From contig CAKQUV010000007.1 of the NCBI GenBank assembly GCA_934277615.1, positions 1 to 64,000 of the forward strand: a stretch of 64,000 nt of DNA, given 5' to 3'. A program made the position numbers and the translations under genes. Each line of letters opens with the position of its first letter. Positions within the stretch are counted from its first letter, which is position 1. Of the stretch, positions 61,494 through 64,000 are shown in pieces. Origin of the DNA: an uncultured Clostridia bacterium (lineage in GTDB: Bacteria; Bacillota; Clostridia; Christensenellales; CAG-917). The notes beneath the pieces are model-generated. The model saw only the letters and a list, made by a program, of their open reading frames with translations, was not told the DNA's origin and did no database searches.

Positions 61494-63140
61494 ATGACAA
61501 AAACGAATTTACTTTCTAGATTATATCGCCATGGCGTCCAACTAATGGCTGTCGGAATAATTACGGGTATATGTGCAGGCATTATCGTTACGTTTTTTAA
61601 CATAGCAGCCGAGTTGCTTGCAAAATACGCAAAAGACCTATATTCGCTTATTCGCGAAAACCCCGCCTTTATTCCGTTGCTTTTTATTGCGCTCGCCGCA
61701 ATAGCATTTTTGATATCGACGCTCTCAAAGTATGTCCCTATGGTCCGCGGGAGCGGAATACCGCAAACGGAAGGTGCGGCAAGAGGTTTGTTGGAATTGA
61801 AATGGTACAAATCTCTTCCGTCAATGGTGGCGGCGTGCCTCGTTTGTATAGTATCGGGACTTACGGCAGGCGCAGAAGGTCCTAGCATGTTTATAGGCGC
61901 GACGTGTGGCGACGGCACGAGCAAAATGTTGAGATGCACGGATATGGAACGCAGATACCAGTTGACCGGCGGCGCATGTGCCGGACTTGCCATAGCTTTT
62001 AACGCGCCTTTGACGGGAATAGTTTTTGCATTTGAAGAGGCACACAGACGTTTTACTCCCGCCATATTCATTTGTGCGTTTTCATCCGTTCTTTCCGCAA
62101 CCATAACGCGCAACGTGCTTTATCAAGCTATGAATATGCCGATAACATCTTCGTTCTCGACGTATTCTCTCGTCCAAATCCCGCTTAACGCATATGGATT
62201 CGTTGCGTTGGCGGCAATAATAAGCGGTTTGTTGGGATTCGGGTTTTATTGTTTGTGCTTGCTTTCTCGAAAAGTCTTTGCAAAAATCACTTTTGCAAAA
62301 GGAATGGGAAAAATGCTTATACCGTTTTTGACGGCGGGCGTATTTGGGCTGATCACGGCATCCGCAATGGGCGGAGGTCATTCTTTCATCCAGTCTCTCG
62401 GCACAAACGGAGGTGTCGACGCACAAGACGTAACGACAGTTTTCTCGTCGCCTATCGTGGTATCTTTGATAATTATTCTGTTGTTGCGCGCAATTGCCAC
62501 CGTATTAAACCTCGGAGCGGGCGTGCCGTGCGGAATATTCATTCCTATGCTGTCGATAGGTGCGTGTATAGGCGCTTTGGTGTCAAAGCTCTGCGGGGTT
62601 ATGGGCATGGATTCGATATACGCCGATTGCATCGTCATGATTTGTATGGCAACGTTTTTCGCATCGATAGTAAAAGCCCCGATAACGGCAATTATTATGG
62701 TCGTCGAGCTCACGTGGCAGTTTACTCTGCTTATTCCCGTTATACTCGGCGTTTCGTTTGGGTATATGGTAAGCGAGATTTTCGGCGCAAAGCCTATATA
62801 CGAAGTTATCTTGGACGGCATACTCGAAGACGAACATATACATCTCACCCGCCACACCTACTCAACAGTTATAGAAGGCGGCTCAATCGCAATGAACAAG
62901 CCCATACGAGACATATTGTGGCCGGGCAACCTTCTCATACGCTCGATAAAGCGAAACGGTGAAAACGTAATTGCTGCGTCGGATACCGTATTGAGAGAAG
63001 GCGATGAAATAACCGTACAAACAGAGTGCGTTGACTTCAACCGATTCAAAACGTGGGTTGACGAAATCGTAAAACCCCGTCAAAACCTAATACGTTCGAG
63101 TCTAAGACGAAAAAAAACTCCTACTGATAATTCACATTGA
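61494..63140 (+). CDS. clcA: ClC-family chloride/proton antiporter with C-terminal TrkA-C-like domain
   Basis: A 548-residue membrane protein with about ten to twelve helices and the ClC signatures GSGIPQ (86-91), GAEGPS (126-131, gating Glu128; most members have R before E, here A) and GVPCGIFIP. E181 in FAFEEAHRRF matches the proton-pathway glutamate, so it is more likely an H+/Cl- exchanger than a channel. The C-terminal ~80 residues (IRDILWPGNLLIRSIKRNGEN...LREGDEITVQT) resemble a TrkA-C ligand-binding domain found in some bacterial ClCs. Such antiporters help in acid resistance. AGGTAG precedes the ATG. Confidence 0.93.
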   Translation: MTKTNLLSRLYRHGVQLMAVGIITGICAGIIVTFFNIAAELLAKYAKDLYSLIRENPAFIPLLFIALAAIAFLISTLSKYVPMVRGSGIPQTEGAARGLLELKWYKSLPSMVAACLVCIVSGLTAGAEGPSMFIGATCGDGTSKMLRCTDMERRYQLTGGACAGLAIAFNAPLTGIVFAFEEAHRRFTPAIFICAFSSVLSATITRNVLYQAMNMPITSSFSTYSLVQIPLNAYGFVALAAIISGLLGFGFYCLCLLSRKVFAKITFAKGMGKMLIPFLTAGVFGLITASAMGGGHSFIQSLGTNGGVDAQDVTTVFSSPIVVSLIIILLLRAIATVLNLGAGVPCGIFIPMLSIGACIGALVSKLCGVMGMDSIYADCIVMICMATFFASIVKAPITAIIMVVELTWQFTLLIPVILGVSFGYMVSEIFGAKPIYEVILDGILEDEHIHLTRHTYSTVIEGGSIAMNKPIRDILWPGNLLIRSIKRNGENVIAASDTVLREGDEITVQTECVDFNRFKTWVDEIVKPRQNLIRSSLRRKKTPTDNSH

Positions 63141-63157
63141 TTTTCATTCATTCAAAA

Positions 63158-63187
63158 GCGATTGCCTCAATAGCAATCGTTTTTTTA
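63158..63187 (+). terminator. Intrinsic terminator of the ClC gene
   Basis: CGATTGC (63159-63165) / GCAATCG (63173-63179) followed by a run of seven or eight T, about 20 bases past the stop. Confidence 0.85.
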
Positions 63188-63336
63188 TTGCAACGGACGG
63201 AATAAGTGCAATAACCAGCCGTATTTGGTTAAAACAAAATAAACAGATGAAGAACAAGAAAGGCACAAGTGCGTTATATTCTCCCACGCTTATGTAGAGG
63301 ACCGGATAAGTGCAATAAATCGATGCATAACGAGAA
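63188..63336. repeat. Partial repeat fragments next to H3
   Basis: GGA(A/C)...ATAAGTGCAATAA occurs near 63198 and again near 63302. AAACAGATGAAGAACAAGAAAGGCAC, given in pieces as AAACAGATGA + AGAACAAGAAA, lies at 63241-63265 and is the flank of another nested-hairpin copy whose second arm is not clear. No gene here. Confidence 0.4.
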
Positions 63337-63400
63337 AGGCACGGCTTGAACCAAAACCCAACGTACATTTGCGTACGTGATTTTGGAGCAAGTCGTGCCT
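63337..63400 (-). repeat. Nested-hairpin element H3 (terminator-like)
   Basis: The outer arms AGGCACGGCTTG (63337-63348) and CAAGTCGTGCCT (63389-63400) pair apart from one mismatch on the minus strand. CAAAA (63352-63356) / TTTTG (63381-63385), CCCA/GA internal loop, and apical ACGTAC (63361-63366) / GTACGT (63373-63378) match H1 and H2. TTTCTCGTT follows on the minus strand. It lies 28 bases past the stop of the decarboxylase subunit gene, as expected of a terminator. Confidence 0.75.
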
Positions 63401-63427
63401 GACAAAGTTAGACGCGATTTAGTGCGC

Positions 63428-64000
63428 TTATCCAAACACTGCGAGCAAAAATCCGGCGGCGACGGCAGATCCAATTACACCTGCCACGTTCGGGCCCATA
63501 GCATGCATGAGAAGATAGTTGCCTTTGTTGTATTGGAGACCGACGACGTTGGAGACGCGGGCTGCCATAGGCACGGCGGATACGCCCGCAGAACCGATGA
63601 GCGGATTGATTTTGCCCTTGGAGAGGACGTACAAGAGTTTGCCGATGAGAAGTCCGCAAATCGTTGCAAGGACGAAACCCGCAAGACCGAGGACTACGAT
63701 GAGCAAAGTCTTTGTGGTAAGGAAGGTTGCGCCGACTGCGGTTGCACCGACGGAGATGCCGAGGAACAACGTGACGATGTTCATAAGCGCGTTTTGTGCG
63801 GTATCGCTCAAACGCTCGGTGACTCCGCACTCACGCAAGAGGTTGCCGAACATAAGACTACCGAGAAGCGGAGCAACGGACGGCAAGAGCAAGGATACGA
63901 CGACGGTGACGAGAATCGGGAAGATAATCTTCTCTTTCTTGCTGACCTTGCGCGTTGCTTGCATAACCGTCATGCGCTCTTTCTTTGTGGTGAGCAACTT
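63428..64000 (-). CDS. Sodium-pumping decarboxylase beta subunit, C-terminal part (partial)
   Basis: About 190 residues of a membrane protein whose start lies beyond the right edge. KVSKKEKIIFPI, helices at about 28-48 and 80-130, SAGVSAVPMAARV and the closing GYLLMHAMGPNVAGVIGSAVAAG-like stretch identify the OadB/GcdB/MmdB family, which couples decarboxylation of oxaloacetate, glutaconyl-CoA or methylmalonyl-CoA to sodium export. The NxxNVVGLQ region and the final GPNVAGVIGSA segment are those that carry the sodium sites. Which decarboxylase it belongs to cannot be told here. Element H3 follows it. Confidence 0.9.
   Translation of the reverse strand, partial: KLLTTKKERMTVMQATRKVSKKEKIIFPILVTVVVSLLLPSVAPLLGSLMFGNLLRECGVTERLSDTAQNALMNIVTLFLGISVGATAVGATFLTTKTLLIVVLGLAGFVLATICGLLIGKLLYVLSKGKINPLIGSAGVSAVPMAARVSNVVGLQYNKGNYLLMHAMGPNVAGVIGSAVAAGFLLAVFG

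Overview
The window looks like a chromosomal segment from an uncultured, low-to-moderate-GC Firmicute of the Clostridia type. The evidence is lipoprotein signal peptides ending in A-C or G-C, strong GGAGG ribosome-binding sites, sigma-A promoters (mostly TTGACA-like, 17 bases, TATAAT-like), intrinsic terminators, the rRNA leader and Gram-positive-style gene content. The exact lineage cannot be fixed from this sequence. Most genes are on the minus strand. Only a small XRE regulator, a HEPN-like protein, a TtcA-like enzyme and a ClC transporter are on plus.

Layout. 1-1.3 kb: the 5' end of a 16S rRNA gene (minus) with two tandem promoters, then a non-coding stretch with a dispersed repeat and a 41-base alternating purine/pyrimidine tract. 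1.3-18.5 kb: housekeeping and stress genes, namely mnmA, a divergently controlled membrane protein/XRE regulator pair, cysK, an MscS channel, a HEPN-like protein, tRNA-Arg(CCG), a diacylglycerol kinase, a heterodimeric ABC exporter with a terminator just before its first gene, an iron alcohol dehydrogenase, gap, fba, a small multidrug export-type membrane protein and a TtcA-type PP-loop enzyme. Repeats and unusual nested-hairpin elements crowd the spaces around gap and fba.

18.6-52.1 kb: a very large surface locus, all on minus. A lipoprotein with an InlB-type repeat starts it, followed by a complete oligopeptide ABC transporter (oppABCDF) whose OppC and OppF carry acidic tails, a 95-residue membrane protein, a 2532-residue lipoprotein with subtilisin, Big_2 and leucine-rich-repeat domains, and then five more lipoproteins of 184 to 2144 residues. 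The last of these has its own promoter and a leader of about 260 bases. The order suggests that a membrane-tethered protease makes peptides that OppABCDF imports, with the other lipoproteins as adhesin, binding or scaffold components. That functional link is inference.

52.8-57.2 kb: an operon of an SDR dehydrogenase with a C-terminal metal-ribbon-like tail, an EFR1-type flavodoxin-ferredoxin, an OmpR-family regulator and a histidine kinase whose only membrane segments are C-terminal. It ends at a strong terminator. 57.2-58.1 kb: tandem repeats and a third dispersed-repeat copy. 58.1-64 kb: rplM-rpsI with a structured leader, a GH31 glycosidase behind a palindromic promoter, a ClC-type chloride/proton antiporter, a third copy of the nested-hairpin element, and the C-terminal part of a sodium-pumping decarboxylase beta subunit that runs off the window.

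The features most worth follow-up are the nested-hairpin elements (a conserved core inside stems that differ between copies but stay complementary), the protease/Opp/giant-lipoprotein locus, the dispersed repeat family and the odd histidine kinase.
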